Part shown: positions 17,856-26,613 of the stretch, piece after piece
Position numbering within the stretch: position 1 is the stretch's first letter
Layout of the letters: the number at the start of each line of letters is the position of its first letter
Assembly (NCBI RefSeq): GCF_016908325.1
Contig: NZ_JAFBDR010000002.1
Span: forward strand, 186,001 to 250,000
Length of the DNA: 64,000 nt
Reading direction: 5' to 3'
DNA from: Aquibacillus albus
Lineage (GTDB): Bacteria > Bacillota > Bacilli > Bacillales > Amphibacillaceae
Made by a program: the position numbers and the translations under genes
Notes under the pieces: generated by a model
Databases searched by the model: none
What the model was told of the DNA's origin: nothing
What the model saw: the letters and a program-made list of their open reading frames with translations, nothing else

Positions 17856-19106
17856 TTATCCATGCTGTACAAACGAATTGGCTGCTAATTTTATCACTGA
17901 TCCCAAAAGTACCTGCGCTCCCATTGATACATCTTCTTTCTCACACCATTCTTCAGACGTATGACTAATCCCATCCTTTGTACGCAAAAATATCATCCCG
18001 ATATCTGTTATTTTCCCTATTACCATTGCATCATGAATAGCACCACTTGGCAGCTTAACCACTTCTATCCCTTTATCTTCAATCGTAGTTTGAATAGATT
18101 GATAAACCTCAGCAGAGCAGTCCACACCAGATACGCTATGTAGATTCTCTACTTCTAACGTAACTTCTCTTTTTGCACAAATATTATGGGTCATATTATT
18201 AATTTGGGTAACTAACTGATCAAGTAGCGCTTCAGAAAGATCACGAATATCGATTGTAAATTCAACATTACTAGGAATAACGTTTATTCCTCCTGGATTT
18301 ACAATGAATTGCCCAACTGTCATAACCGTTTGTTCTTGTTCCTTTGCTAATTGTTCTACTCTGTGAATGATTTCCACTGCAGCAGCTAGAGGATCTTTTC
18401 TTAAAGCCATAGGCGTTGTTCCAGCATGTCCTGCTTCCCCATTTATTTTAATTTTTAGCCATCGTAAACCAGCAATTCCTGTAACTAGACCAACTGGTAC
18501 ATTTTTAGATTCTAATACCTTTCCTTGTTCAATATGTACTTCTAGATAGCATTTTATCGAATTTGCATCTGCTTTGACGCTAGCTAAATTAGTAGGGTCG
18601 TATCCTTGATTGATCATTGCTTCTGCAATAGAAATCCCGTTATTATCAGTATTATCAGCCAGGTCATTGTACGTTAAATCTCCTATATATGCTTCACTAC
18701 CTAGCAATCCTGTAGAAAAACGCGCACCCTCTTCATCGGTAAAGGCAACTACCTCAAGTGGATTTTCCGTAGTTATTCCTTTTTCATTCAATGTCTGCAG
18801 TACTTCTATTCCGGAAAGAACCCCAACTGCTCCATCAAACTTCCCACCGTTTAACACCGTGTCAATATGCGAGCCGATTAAGACAGTCTTTCCATTAGGA
18901 TTTTTGCCATCCATTTTACCGAAGACATTCCCTATTTCATCCTCCCTAACAGACAAACCAGCTTCAGCCATATATTTCTTTATTAATTCCTTTGCTTGCC
19001 GTTCTTCATCAGTGAATGAAAATCTATTCAGTCCTCCGTTTTCACTCCTCCCTATTTCGCCTAGTTCATTAATACGATTCCATAAACGTTCTTCATTAAT
19101 ATGCAT
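17856..19106 (-). CDS. M20-family N-carbamoyl-L-amino-acid hydrolase / allantoate amidohydrolase
   Basis: A 416-residue metallohydrolase of the HyuC/AllC group. Diagnostic motifs: GSHIDTVLNGGKFDGAVGVL, AFTDEEGARF, LEVHIEQGKVLE, GEAGHAGTTPMALRKDP and SGAIHDAM (usually SGAGHDA), with ISHTSEEW at the C-terminus. The family hydrolyses N-carbamoyl groups from amino acids, ureidoglycine or allantoate, releasing ammonia and CO2. The gene lies upstream of the amidase, in the same direction, and follows a TauE-like permease gene by 63 bases; together they suggest use of hydantoin- or ureide-type compounds. AGGGGGTAAAAGG precedes the ATG. Confidence 0.9.
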   Translation of the reverse strand: MHINEERLWNRINELGEIGRSENGGLNRFSFTDEERQAKELIKKYMAEAGLSVREDEIGNVFGKMDGKNPNGKTVLIGSHIDTVLNGGKFDGAVGVLSGIEVLQTLNEKGITTENPLEVVAFTDEEGARFSTGLLGSEAYIGDLTYNDLADNTDNNGISIAEAMINQGYDPTNLASVKADANSIKCYLEVHIEQGKVLESKNVPVGLVTGIAGLRWLKIKINGEAGHAGTTPMALRKDPLAAAVEIIHRVEQLAKEQEQTVMTVGQFIVNPGGINVIPSNVEFTIDIRDLSEALLDQLVTQINNMTHNICAKREVTLEVENLHSVSGVDCSAEVYQSIQTTIEDKGIEVVKLPSGAIHDAMVIGKITDIGMIFLRTKDGISHTSEEWCEKEDVSMGAQVLLGSVIKLAANSFVQHG

Positions 19107-19169
19107 CCTTTTACCCCCTAGTGTCGGTGTTTTCGATTTATTAATTTTCTTGCCTTGTATATCGAATTC

Positions 19170-19979
19170 TTACATCGATGATAGAATTAGTCGAATACCA
19201 ACAATGATTAAGAAAAACCTAAAAATCAAAACAATTACGTTATCATTTAATTTACTATTTAAATACGAGCCAAATTTCCCTCCGAACCACGCACCTGGTA
19301 CAAGAGCCAATGTATATAGCCAATCAACATTTCCTAGTTGAATATGACTTAATGCCCCTGTAATCGATGAAAGAAAAATCATAAACATTGACGTTGCAAC
19401 AGCAACAGGAACTGGAAAGCGAAATAGTAATAGCATGGCTGGCACCATTAAGGAACCACCGCCAATCCCAAATAACCCAGACAGCATCCCAATAAAGAAA
19501 CAAATCACAACTGCCAAAATCGGATTAAATTGATAAACATATTCTCTTCCTGCCTCATCTAGATAGGACCGCTTAACCCCCTTTTTGGGTTCAAGTGGTT
19601 TCAAATATTTTGTGACAAACATCGTCAGTGAAATAACAATCATCAAAACACCAAAAAATATGGAAAATAGTTCCATTTCAATATTTTTATTTAAGATGGC
19701 TCCCAAGACCGCTCCAGGACCACTACCAATAAAGAAAATAAAACCACTACGATAATCTACTTTCTTTTGCTTGATATAAGCTATCGTGGAGGAGAGACCC
19801 GTAACAGTTAACAGGACAATAGAAATCCCAACAACTATTTGCGGGGCTAATTCAGGTAATAGGCTAGTGCCCCCTAAAAAAATAAGGGATGGAACAATAA
19901 TGATGCCCCCACCTAATCCGGCAAGGCTCCCTACTGTCCCTCCCAAAAAACCTACAAATATAAGTATGATCCAGATCAA
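19170..19979 (-). CDS. TauE/SafE family permease
   Basis: A 269-residue membrane protein with about eight predicted helices and the two repeated glycine-rich family motifs: GTVGSLAGLGGGIIIVPSL near the N-terminus and GMLSGLFGIGGGSLMVPAMLL in the second half. TauE/SafE proteins export or import small anions, often sulfonates, sulfite or organic acids. Start is TTG 19979 with GGGAG at suitable distance. It precedes the carbamoylase gene in the same direction. A second, distant member is at 39042. Confidence 0.88.
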   Translation of the reverse strand: MIWIILIFVGFLGGTVGSLAGLGGGIIIVPSLIFLGGTSLLPELAPQIVVGISIVLLTVTGLSSTIAYIKQKKVDYRSGFIFFIGSGPGAVLGAILNKNIEMELFSIFFGVLMIVISLTMFVTKYLKPLEPKKGVKRSYLDEAGREYVYQFNPILAVVICFFIGMLSGLFGIGGGSLMVPAMLLLFRFPVPVAVATSMFMIFLSSITGALSHIQLGNVDWLYTLALVPGAWFGGKFGSYLNSKLNDNVIVLIFRFFLIIVGIRLILSSM

Positions 19980-20130
19980 TGAATACGCTCCCTACTAACT
20001 ACCAAAATTTTACTAACTACAATATATTCGAACGAAAATACATGTTTCAATTAACATCTATAATTCTCATATTTAAAACCGTTCAATCCAACTATTACGT
20101 AAGAATTTCTGACAGTGAATTTACCTTAAA

Positions 20131-20196
20131 GGGGTCTGACCCCGCTTGTGGACAAATGGGGTGTTTTGTCTTTCTGGGGTGGACATGTGGGGGGGG
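20131..20196 (-). repeat. REP-like element, copy in reverse orientation (core 20131-20143)
   Basis: GGGGTCTGACCCC followed by TGTGGACAAAT and a further GGACA half-site; degenerate hairpin part, orientation opposite to the majority. Confidence 0.7.
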
Positions 20197-20254
20197 ATGC
20201 GTGATTTTTTCAAATATTATTGTTTGTTGATTGGTGTTTTTATATTAATAAAAA

Positions 20255-20300
20255 TAAAACCCCGAGCAATAGAAATGCCCAAATCAAAGTGATTCGGGCT
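20255..20300 (-). terminator. Terminator of the ABC transporter operon
   Basis: GCCCAAATC (20277-20285) pairs with GATTCGGGC (20291-20299) with one mismatch; on the minus strand it leads into GGGGTTTTATTTTTATT. It lies 73 bases after the stop of the last permease gene. Confidence 0.6.
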
Positions 20301-20372
20301 CCTATTCATCTATTTTAAATTAAGGGGATAAGATGAACACCATATTAAAATGCAGCAGTCGTTTATAAGAAA

Positions 20373-21215
20373 TTAACCTTTTACTCCTCCCATTGTTATC
20401 CCAGCTACAAAGTAACGTTGGAAGAAAAGGAATACAATAAGAATCGGAACAACAGTCAAAGTAGAGCCTGTTAATAGCATTCCATAGTTATTACCATACG
20501 GAGAAATTAATGATGCGAGTCCAATTGGTAATGTCATGCTTTCGTTACTTCTAAGCACAATTAGCGGCCATAAAAAGTTATTCCAACTATTCATTGCTTG
20601 AATAATACTCATTGCACCAAAAGCTGGTAACATCATAGGAGCCATTATTCTCACATAACAACCAAATTCTGTACAACCGTCGATTCGAGCTGATTCGATA
20701 ATTTCCTTTGGTAATCCTATTGCATACTGCCTAAAAAAGAATATGACAAATGGTGTCACGATAAAAGGCAAAATGACCCCCGCATACGTATCTACTAAAC
20801 CAAGAAAAATCATAACCCTATATAGGGGAAGCATTAAAATGTCAACAGGAACTAACAGCAAGAATATGACCAATCCAAAAATTAAATTTCTACCTTTAAA
20901 TCTATAAATAGCTAATGCATACCCAGCAAAGGATGATAGAATAACGGAACCTATCGTAGTGATAACTGTAATAAGGATGCTATTTGAATACCAACGGAAA
21001 TATTCTTTCCCGTCAGTAAATAAGTGTATATAATTTTCAAGCGTTAATGTGTCTAGGGCCATACTTACATTTAAACCATTACTAAATATTTCTGTTGCAG
21101 GCTTAAATCCAGAAATAAGCATAACATAAAAAGGGAAAAGCACAATAAAACTTGCAAAAGTAAAAAATAGAATTAATAATGTTTTATTGATTATAGACGT
21201 TAATTTTTGTCCCAT
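20373..21215 (-). CDS. Sugar ABC transporter permease (MalG-like)
   Basis: A 280-residue inner-membrane permease with six predicted helices. The EAA loop is IESARIDGCTEFGCYVRIMAPMMLPAFG (about residues 172-199), the contact site for the ATPase, and the protein ends GGVKG as do carbohydrate uptake (CUT1) permeases. It is the last gene of a leftward operon behind the MalF-like permease (2-base gap). AAGGAGG precedes ATG 21215. No ATP-binding subunit is encoded in the locus, so a shared MsmX/UgpC-type ATPase from elsewhere is expected. Confidence 0.93.
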   Translation of the reverse strand: MGQKLTSIINKTLLILFFTFASFIVLFPFYVMLISGFKPATEIFSNGLNVSMALDTLTLENYIHLFTDGKEYFRWYSNSILITVITTIGSVILSSFAGYALAIYRFKGRNLIFGLVIFLLLVPVDILMLPLYRVMIFLGLVDTYAGVILPFIVTPFVIFFFRQYAIGLPKEIIESARIDGCTEFGCYVRIMAPMMLPAFGAMSIIQAMNSWNNFLWPLIVLRSNESMTLPIGLASLISPYGNNYGMLLTGSTLTVVPILIVFLFFQRYFVAGITMGGVKG

Positions 21216-21217
21216 TT

Positions 21218-22162
21218 TTAATCCTCCTTAAAAGCGCCGAAATGCTTGAGTTGGAACAATCCTATGACTAGTGCTAATAAAAGTAAAATCACACTAACCG
21301 CTGCCCCTAATCCCATAGCGTTATAGTCAAAGGACTGTTGATACACGTAACCAACAATGGTAAGTCCGATATCATTTGGAGAACCATTTTTCCAAAAAAC
21401 ATAGGATTCCTCAAACATTCTGAGCCCTCCGAAGATACTGATAATAAGTACAAACAAAGTTACCGGTTTTAGCATTGGAACCGTTATCCTAAAAAACTTT
21501 TGTATCGTATTCGCTCCATCAATCTCAGCAGCCTCATATAGAGAGTTAGGTATACTTTGCAAGCCTGCCAAGAAGTAAATAACATTAATACCCATCATCC
21601 GCCAACAATTCAATGATACCATGAGAAACATTCCAGTTGCTGCTCCTAACTTCCATTGCTGAGGCTCCATACCTATTTGTACTAATAAACTGTTAATAAA
21701 ATCCTTTTCAGTGTCCCCAAACATCAAACTGAAAAAAATACCTCCAACAATTACCGAAACAAGAGCAGGCATGAATAAGGCACTTCTAAAAAAGTTCTTA
21801 AATGGCAGGTACTTTGAATTTAATAATGTTGCTAATGCCATAGGTACAGGAATCAGTATTGCTATGATCCAAAATGTGTAAATAAACGTATTCTTTACAG
21901 CAGTAAAAAAGTGATGATTCATCATTTGCTTGTAATTGGCAAAACCGACCCATTCTGTCTGACCAATTAAAATATGTTGAAAACTCATTCTGAAGAGTTC
22001 AATAATTGGATATAAAAAGAAAATCAATAAAACGAGAAAGAAAGGTGTTAAAAAGAAATATGGTGCTAATTTCTGGGAAAATATAAGTTTTTTGATTGGA
22101 TTTTCAGTAGATTTTCTTTTTTTTGCCGAGACCTTAATTGTTGATGTTTCTTGTGGTTCCAT
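21218..22162 (-). CDS. Sugar ABC transporter permease (MalF-like)
   Basis: A 314-residue CUT1-family permease with six helices and EAA loop LYEAAEIDGANTIQKFFRITVPML. The open frame begins 17 codons upstream, but ATG 22162 is chosen because AAAGGGGGTAAC is correctly spaced before it. The cytoplasmic N-terminus is Lys/Ser-rich. It forms the membrane channel with the gene at 20373 and receives substrate from the lipoprotein encoded 68 bases upstream. Confidence 0.93.
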   Translation of the reverse strand: MEPQETSTIKVSAKKRKSTENPIKKLIFSQKLAPYFFLTPFFLVLLIFFLYPIIELFRMSFQHILIGQTEWVGFANYKQMMNHHFFTAVKNTFIYTFWIIAILIPVPMALATLLNSKYLPFKNFFRSALFMPALVSVIVGGIFFSLMFGDTEKDFINSLLVQIGMEPQQWKLGAATGMFLMVSLNCWRMMGINVIYFLAGLQSIPNSLYEAAEIDGANTIQKFFRITVPMLKPVTLFVLIISIFGGLRMFEESYVFWKNGSPNDIGLTIVGYVYQQSFDYNAMGLGAAVSVILLLLALVIGLFQLKHFGAFKED

Positions 22163-22193
22163 AGTGTTACCCCCTTTACAAAGTTTAATGAAG

Positions 22194-22223
22194 AGAATAG
22201 GAGAGAGAACCACCCTATTCTCT
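22194..22223 (-). promoter_or_regulatory. Intercistronic stem-loop between binding protein and permease genes
   Basis: AGAATAGG pairs with CCTATTCT around an 11-14 base loop, without a U-tract. Such hairpins after binding-protein genes usually stabilise or attenuate the mRNA so the binding protein is made in excess. Confidence 0.5.
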
Positions 22224-22230
22224 CCTTTTA

Positions 22231-23589
22231 TTAATTATTTGATGATTGATTTCTTACATCTTCTTCAGCTCTTTTTAGCGCCTCTTCAGGGGTCATGTTA
22301 TTATTTTGTATAACACTAAATAACGCATCCGTTATTGCCGTTACAGCTTTAGGAAAATCTTGATTAACATTAGGTGCTATTACCTCTTTTGTAACTTGAT
22401 CTACTACATCAAACACATTTTCATTTAGAAAGAATTCTGTAGTTTCTGTTGGCTTTGTAAATATCTCATTATCGTACACGTGCATTGGCGGTACTTTACC
22501 CATGTGTGTATAAAGTCCTAAAATACTTTCCTTCGTCGTTTTCGTATATTGAAGAAACTCTTTCGCTAGTTCGACATGCTCACTTTGTTTGATAATTGCT
22601 GAACCAGTTCCACCAAGACCTACAGAATCATAGCATTCTGCATCCGAACATACTGGCATTGGAGCAATTAGAACCTTATCTTTTTGATCAGGCATGTAGT
22701 TAATATATCTATCCATATACCAAATAGGCATTAAATTGGCAGCGACACCATCGTTGTTATTAAAACCAAAATAAGATTCTTCTGTAGGGCTACCTCCTGG
22801 CGCTGGGATAGCTATTTCATGCTTATACACCGCGTCATGTAAAAATTGAAGTGCATCAATATTTGTTTGATTCGCTATCGTGATATTACCATCTTTGTCA
22901 AAAAAATCTGCGCCTCGTTGTAATGCAATCGCCTGGAAAAGTTTAGAATCAGAAGTTGGAACTGTAAACATTGGTTTTCCTGTTGTCTCTTTAACTTTTA
23001 AACCGGCTTCTAAAAAATCATCCCAAGTAACAATATCTTTTGGATCTACTCCAGCAGCATTCATAATATCCATATTGTAGAACATTACCGTAGAAGCCAA
23101 GTTATTAGGAGCTCCATAATAGTTACCATCTTTTGCATAGATGTTTAATCTAGCTTCAATGTAATCTTCTGGGTTGATGATGTCATTTAGTGGGACTAAT
23201 GGAATATCGCCTTGTAAATAATTGGGAAACTTATTAATTTCAATATCAACAATATCAGGAGCTCCTTTACCAGATTGTATAGATAACGTTAATTTCTTCC
23301 ACATATCACTAAAAGGAAGTAATTCTGCCTGTAATTCTATTTGTCTATCTGGATGTTCTTTGTTCCATTGCTCTGCTGAATACTTATAGTAATCGGAATA
23401 GGACTGTACGAAAGACCAAACTGTTAGCTTTGTTGGCTCTGATCCGCCACTATCCGTTGACTCACTCGTACTTCCCCCACTATCATTTGAACCACTATCG
23501 TCTGAAGATGAAGTTGTTGAATCACCATCTGAACAAGCTGCTAATAACAGGAACATGACAAGCATTAACAATGACACTAATTTTTTCAT
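22231..23589 (-). CDS. ABC transporter sugar-binding lipoprotein
   Basis: A 452-residue extracytoplasmic solute-binding protein (family 1). It starts MKKLVSLLMLVMFLLLAACSDGD with the lipobox LAAC (lipidated Cys 19), then a Ser/Asp/Gly linker to about residue 50. The mature domain begins PTKLTVWSFVQSYSDYYKYSAEQWNKEHP, typical of CUT1 binding proteins, and contains APDIVDIEINKFPNYL. The acidic linker fits a salt-tolerant host. It is the first transporter gene of the leftward operon; the ligand is probably a sugar or polyol. Confidence 0.93.
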   Translation of the reverse strand: MKKLVSLLMLVMFLLLAACSDGDSTTSSSDDSGSNDSGGSTSESTDSGGSEPTKLTVWSFVQSYSDYYKYSAEQWNKEHPDRQIELQAELLPFSDMWKKLTLSIQSGKGAPDIVDIEINKFPNYLQGDIPLVPLNDIINPEDYIEARLNIYAKDGNYYGAPNNLASTVMFYNMDIMNAAGVDPKDIVTWDDFLEAGLKVKETTGKPMFTVPTSDSKLFQAIALQRGADFFDKDGNITIANQTNIDALQFLHDAVYKHEIAIPAPGGSPTEESYFGFNNNDGVAANLMPIWYMDRYINYMPDQKDKVLIAPMPVCSDAECYDSVGLGGTGSAIIKQSEHVELAKEFLQYTKTTKESILGLYTHMGKVPPMHVYDNEIFTKPTETTEFFLNENVFDVVDQVTKEVIAPNVNQDFPKAVTAITDALFSVIQNNNMTPEEALKRAEEDVRNQSSNN

Positions 23590-23698
23590 ACATACACCCC
23601 TCGTAATTAGTAGTTAAAGCATCAAGCTAGACTGGATCCCCAAATAAAACTTCTCCCTTTCTAAATACTCCCAAAATTTGTATAATATAATTAGCTAC

Positions 23699-23763
23699 TG
23701 CTTCCTCATTCACTTTCTTAGCGGGATTTCTTTACAATGAGTGAGGAAGCATAGCTATGCTTC
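23699..23763 (-). promoter_or_regulatory. Overlapping hairpins between dehydrogenase and binding-protein genes
   Basis: Bases 23699-23714 pair with 23736-23751 in a long stem, while 23746-23763 is a perfect 18-base palindrome (GAAGCATAGCTATGCTTC) that shares the AGGAAGC arm. The two structures are mutually exclusive, which suggests an attenuator or processing site. Confidence 0.45.
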
Positions 23764-23791
23764 ACATAAACACACTCCAACGATCAGGCTA

Positions 23792-24835
23792 TTAATTAAC
23801 TTCTAGGTATTCACTACTTTTTAATGTTCCATCTTCATTGAAGTAAACAATCCGTTGTTCTTTGTCTGATAGATAAGCAGCTTCTAGCAACGAGATAGTT
23901 TTCAGGTTATCTTCTGAACTATTTGGAGCGCTTACATTTGTTTCTAATGAATCAAGCAATTGTCTCAATCCTTCAAAAGCTGATTCCGGTTTAAGCTTTT
24001 GTCCTCCTGTTGGGAATTCCCATGTTTCCACGGGGTCTTTTGAATCTTTTTGATAGAGTGACACATCGTTATAACCCCCAACTAATGTACCGTTTTCACC
24101 GACAACTACTAGCTCATTAGTTTTGTATGCAGAAGATAAGCTTTGAGTATAAGTGACCGCTACATCATTCTGGAACAATATTTGTACAGTAGAGTCTGTA
24201 TCACCAACACAATTTACAGCTGGAGAAGAATAGGTTTGACACACTAAACTCTTTGCTTCACTTCCTAAAATCCATCTAAAGCCATCAAACCAGTGAATAC
24301 CCATTACCGACATAGAATTTCTTGCGCGCTCTGTTCGCCAACCTTGGTCTTGACGAAAAAAATAGTCATGAAATCTAACGGATGAAACAGCACCAATCTT
24401 GTTGTCTAAAATGAGGTTTTTCACAAAATCAAAGCAATAATGGGTTCTAAAATTTTGATCGATGCTAACCGGAACCCCGTGCTTTTTGGCATAATCTGTA
24501 ATCTCCTGTGCCTCTTGAAGCGTTTCACAAAAAGGCTTTTCACAAAAGATCGGAATACCTGCTTCAATCAAAGGGAATAAAACTTCTTTTCTAATCGTTG
24601 AAGGTGTACATACAACCGCAACATCTACGTTCGCATCCGCAATGAAATCATTTAAACTAGTAAATCGATGGTCAATTTCATAAGCATTCGCTCTTTCATT
24701 GAGAACTTCTAAGTTTGGATCACAAATTGCAACTACCTCTACCTCACCCTTGTGTTTTTTCAACCCATCCAAATGCATTCTTGTGACATTACCAGCTCCA
24801 ACAATACCAACTCGATAAACTTTTTCTGTTGACAA
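23792..24835 (-). CDS. Gfo/Idh/MocA family oxidoreductase
   Basis: A 347-residue NAD(P)-dependent dehydrogenase. The Rossmann motif is VGIVGAGNVTRMH near the N-terminus; CEKPFCET is the conserved catalytic EKP segment, and NFRTHYCFDF begins the substrate domain. The family oxidises sugar or inositol hydroxyls. Start is TTG 24835 with AAAGGTGGGG upstream. It sits between a TIM-barrel isomerase gene and the transporter genes, an arrangement seen for inositol-like or keto-sugar pathways. Confidence 0.92.
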   Translation of the reverse strand: MSTEKVYRVGIVGAGNVTRMHLDGLKKHKGEVEVVAICDPNLEVLNERANAYEIDHRFTSLNDFIADANVDVAVVCTPSTIRKEVLFPLIEAGIPIFCEKPFCETLQEAQEITDYAKKHGVPVSIDQNFRTHYCFDFVKNLILDNKIGAVSSVRFHDYFFRQDQGWRTERARNSMSVMGIHWFDGFRWILGSEAKSLVCQTYSSPAVNCVGDTDSTVQILFQNDVAVTYTQSLSSAYKTNELVVVGENGTLVGGYNDVSLYQKDSKDPVETWEFPTGGQKLKPESAFEGLRQLLDSLETNVSAPNSSEDNLKTISLLEAAYLSDKEQRIVYFNEDGTLKSSEYLEVN

Positions 24836-24904
24836 AAATACCCCACCTTTTACATTTTTATTTTAAGAAAATTAAGAAAACTAAATATATATTTTTCCTA
24901 ATTT

Positions 24905-25663
24905 TTATAATGGCAGCTTATTTAATCCCTTTTTCATGTGATTCAAGCATTCTTCCATACCACCTATTATGGTTCCGCCACTTTCTTCATCTGCTGAAAT
25001 CCATCCATCATATCCAATTTCATTAATCGCCTGAAATATTGGACGGAAATTGATTTCACCATGGCCGAGTACTTTCCAATCTCCTCCTGCAAAATCTTTC
25101 ATATGGAAATTATCAACCCTGTCTTTAAAACTACTTATTACCTCTGCAATGTCGGTGATACCTGATTTATATAAATGTGCTGTATCGATCGTTAACTTCA
25201 CTGATTCATCTACATTTTCAAAGAATATATCGAAATCATCTCGATGCATGACTGGTTGGTTATAATGGTGATGAAGGGATAAAACTACACCATATTGCTC
25301 GTTAGCCTCTTGCCCTAACTCGGATAAAACTTTTGCATAGTTTTTTATATCTTCATGTGTGACTTGATTTCTCGGTATGCCATGACAAAACACAATTCGT
25401 TCTGTCCCAACCCGCTGAGCAAATTTTAATAGGTCTCTTAAGTCCTGTTGATTTTGATCATCTAACTTACCACCAAAAATTAGTCCCGACGCAACACCTT
25501 GGTGATTTTCCCACAACTCATTAAACTTCTCTGATTCACTAATAAAAGGTGCATATTGGGTGTGTTTTAATTGCAGACCATCATACCCAATCGATTGATA
25601 ATGACCGAAAAGTTCGTCACGTTCCTTTTCAGAAGCCGTTGGTCGTGAAAATGCAAACTTCAT
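24905..25663 (-). CDS. Sugar phosphate isomerase/epimerase (xylose isomerase-like TIM barrel)
   Basis: A 252-residue AP-endonuclease-2-like TIM barrel. Metal-ligand strands are visible: VVLSLHHHYNQP, LTIDTAHLYKSG, DNFHMKDFAGGDW and ISADEESGG. The start is ATG 25663 (AAAGGGGGAATAAT upstream), not the in-frame codon at 25735. It is the first gene leftward of the divergent promoter region and therefore the leader of the isomerase-dehydrogenase-transporter operon. Its 5' untranslated region is about 110 bases and carries a cre-like site. Confidence 0.92.
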   Translation of the reverse strand: MKFAFSRPTASEKERDELFGHYQSIGYDGLQLKHTQYAPFISESEKFNELWENHQGVASGLIFGGKLDDQNQQDLRDLLKFAQRVGTERIVFCHGIPRNQVTHEDIKNYAKVLSELGQEANEQYGVVLSLHHHYNQPVMHRDDFDIFFENVDESVKLTIDTAHLYKSGITDIAEVISSFKDRVDNFHMKDFAGGDWKVLGHGEINFRPIFQAINEIGYDGWISADEESGGTIIGGMEECLNHMKKGLNKLPL

Positions 25664-25720
25664 ATTATTCCCCCTTTGTATTTTTGAGAAAAGAAAAGGC
25701 ATTATGTAAGAATCACTAGT

Positions 25721-25734
25721 TGTAAGCGGATACA
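25721..25734 (+). promoter_or_regulatory. cre-like site in the leader of the isomerase operon
   Basis: TGTAAGCGGATACA differs from the CcpA consensus at one position. It lies about 40-50 bases downstream of the predicted transcription start, where bound CcpA would block elongation. Confidence 0.55.
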
Positions 25735-25779
25735 AAACGATTAATTAATTTTTGCCCTTTCCTTTCAATTGATGAGTCA

Positions 25780-25808
25780 ATTATAATTCAACTAAGTTGA
25801 ATAAACAA
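25780..25808 (-). promoter_or_regulatory. Leftward promoter with 17-bp palindromic operator as spacer
   Basis: On the minus strand: -35 TTGTTT (25803-25808), a spacer that is the perfect 17-bp palindrome ATTCAACTAAGTTGAAT (25786-25802), and -10 TATAAT (25780-25785). The same three parts occur, identical base for base, at 26544-26572. Confidence 0.85.
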
Positions 25809-25973
25809 CCCATTTTTTTAATTTAAATAAACTTTTTTTGTATTTCTAACCTTAAAAATACATAGTATAATAGTGTTTAAGTTTTAGAATTTTTAGTAAT
25901 ATGGTATTTTATCCATAACAATGTATCTTCACATTAAACATGAAACGAAAATAGTAGAAGGGAATTAAACACA

Positions 25974-26528
25974 ATGGATTTAGGACCTAAATTAGGAAGG
26001 CAAATAAGATATATACGAAAACAACAAAACAGAACACTCGACGAGGTCGCTGCTACATGCGGATTCAGCAAAAGCCTCTTATCAAAGATTGAAAACGGAG
26101 TAACTACACCACCAATCGCTACCCTTATGAAGATAGCGGAAGCTCTAGGAGTAACCGTATCGGATCTTTTAGAAGAAAATAAGGAAATAGGCACCATCTA
26201 CACACAAGCATCCACCTATAAAAATAGTGACAAACTAATCAAAACAGATAAAGGTTATTCTTTTTATGCTTTTGCAGCAGCAAGACAGGATAAAATAATG
26301 CAACCCTATTATTTCGTCGCAAAGAAAAACGAGGTGTATAACCATGCGTTATCACATAAAGGTGAAGAATTCGTTTTTGTATTAGAGGGTGTAATGAAAT
26401 ACAAAGTAGGAGAAATGGAATACACGCTAGGACCAGGGGATTCTATATACTTTACATCGTTAGAAGAACATACGTTAACCCCCATTTCAGATGAAGTAAA
26501 GTATATGGCGATTTTTAGTTCTGATTAA
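25974..26528 (+). CDS. XRE-family regulator with C-terminal cupin domain
   Basis: A 184-residue one-component regulator. Residues 7-62 are an XRE helix-turn-helix (RQIRYIRKQQNRTLDEVAATCGFSKSLLSKIENG); residues about 105-175 are a cupin (HALSHKGEEFVFVLEGVMKY... YTLGPGDSIYFTSLEEHTL) that probably binds the effector. Such proteins repress or activate nearby catabolic operons. Identical palindromes in the promoters on both sides (25786-25802, 26550-26566) are the best candidates for its operator. A purine-rich AGAAGGG precedes ATG 25974. Confidence 0.92.
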   Translation: MDLGPKLGRQIRYIRKQQNRTLDEVAATCGFSKSLLSKIENGVTTPPIATLMKIAEALGVTVSDLLEENKEIGTIYTQASTYKNSDKLIKTDKGYSFYAFAAARQDKIMQPYYFVAKKNEVYNHALSHKGEEFVFVLEGVMKYKVGEMEYTLGPGDSIYFTSLEEHTLTPISDEVKYMAIFSSD

Positions 26529-26543
26529 TCTGAAAATTACCTC

Positions 26544-26572
26544 TTGTTTATTCAACTAAGTTGAATTATAAT
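26544..26572 (+). promoter_or_regulatory. Rightward promoter with 17-bp palindromic operator as spacer
   Basis: -35 TTGTTT (26544-26549), spacer ATTCAACTAAGTTGAAT (26550-26566), -10 TATAAT (26567-26572), 42 bases before the cupin ATG. Repressor binding would occlude RNA polymerase directly. Confidence 0.85.
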
Positions 26573-26613
26573 AAACACATGTTCCTAATAATAAACTTTA
26601 AGAGGAGGCTATT

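Larger units (their letters stand above)
19980..20372. other. Intergenic region with REP-like copy and terminator
   Basis: Between two leftward units. Contains a REP-like core at 20131-20143 with degenerate GGACA half-sites to its right, and a terminator for the ABC transporter operon. No gene is supported. Confidence 0.6.
25664..25973. other. Divergent regulatory region
   Basis: 310 bases between the leftward isomerase operon and the rightward regulator gene. It holds the leftward promoter with embedded palindrome (25780-25808), a cre-like site in the leader (25721-25734), and a TATAAT at 25866-25871 that may serve the regulator gene. Confidence 0.7.
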
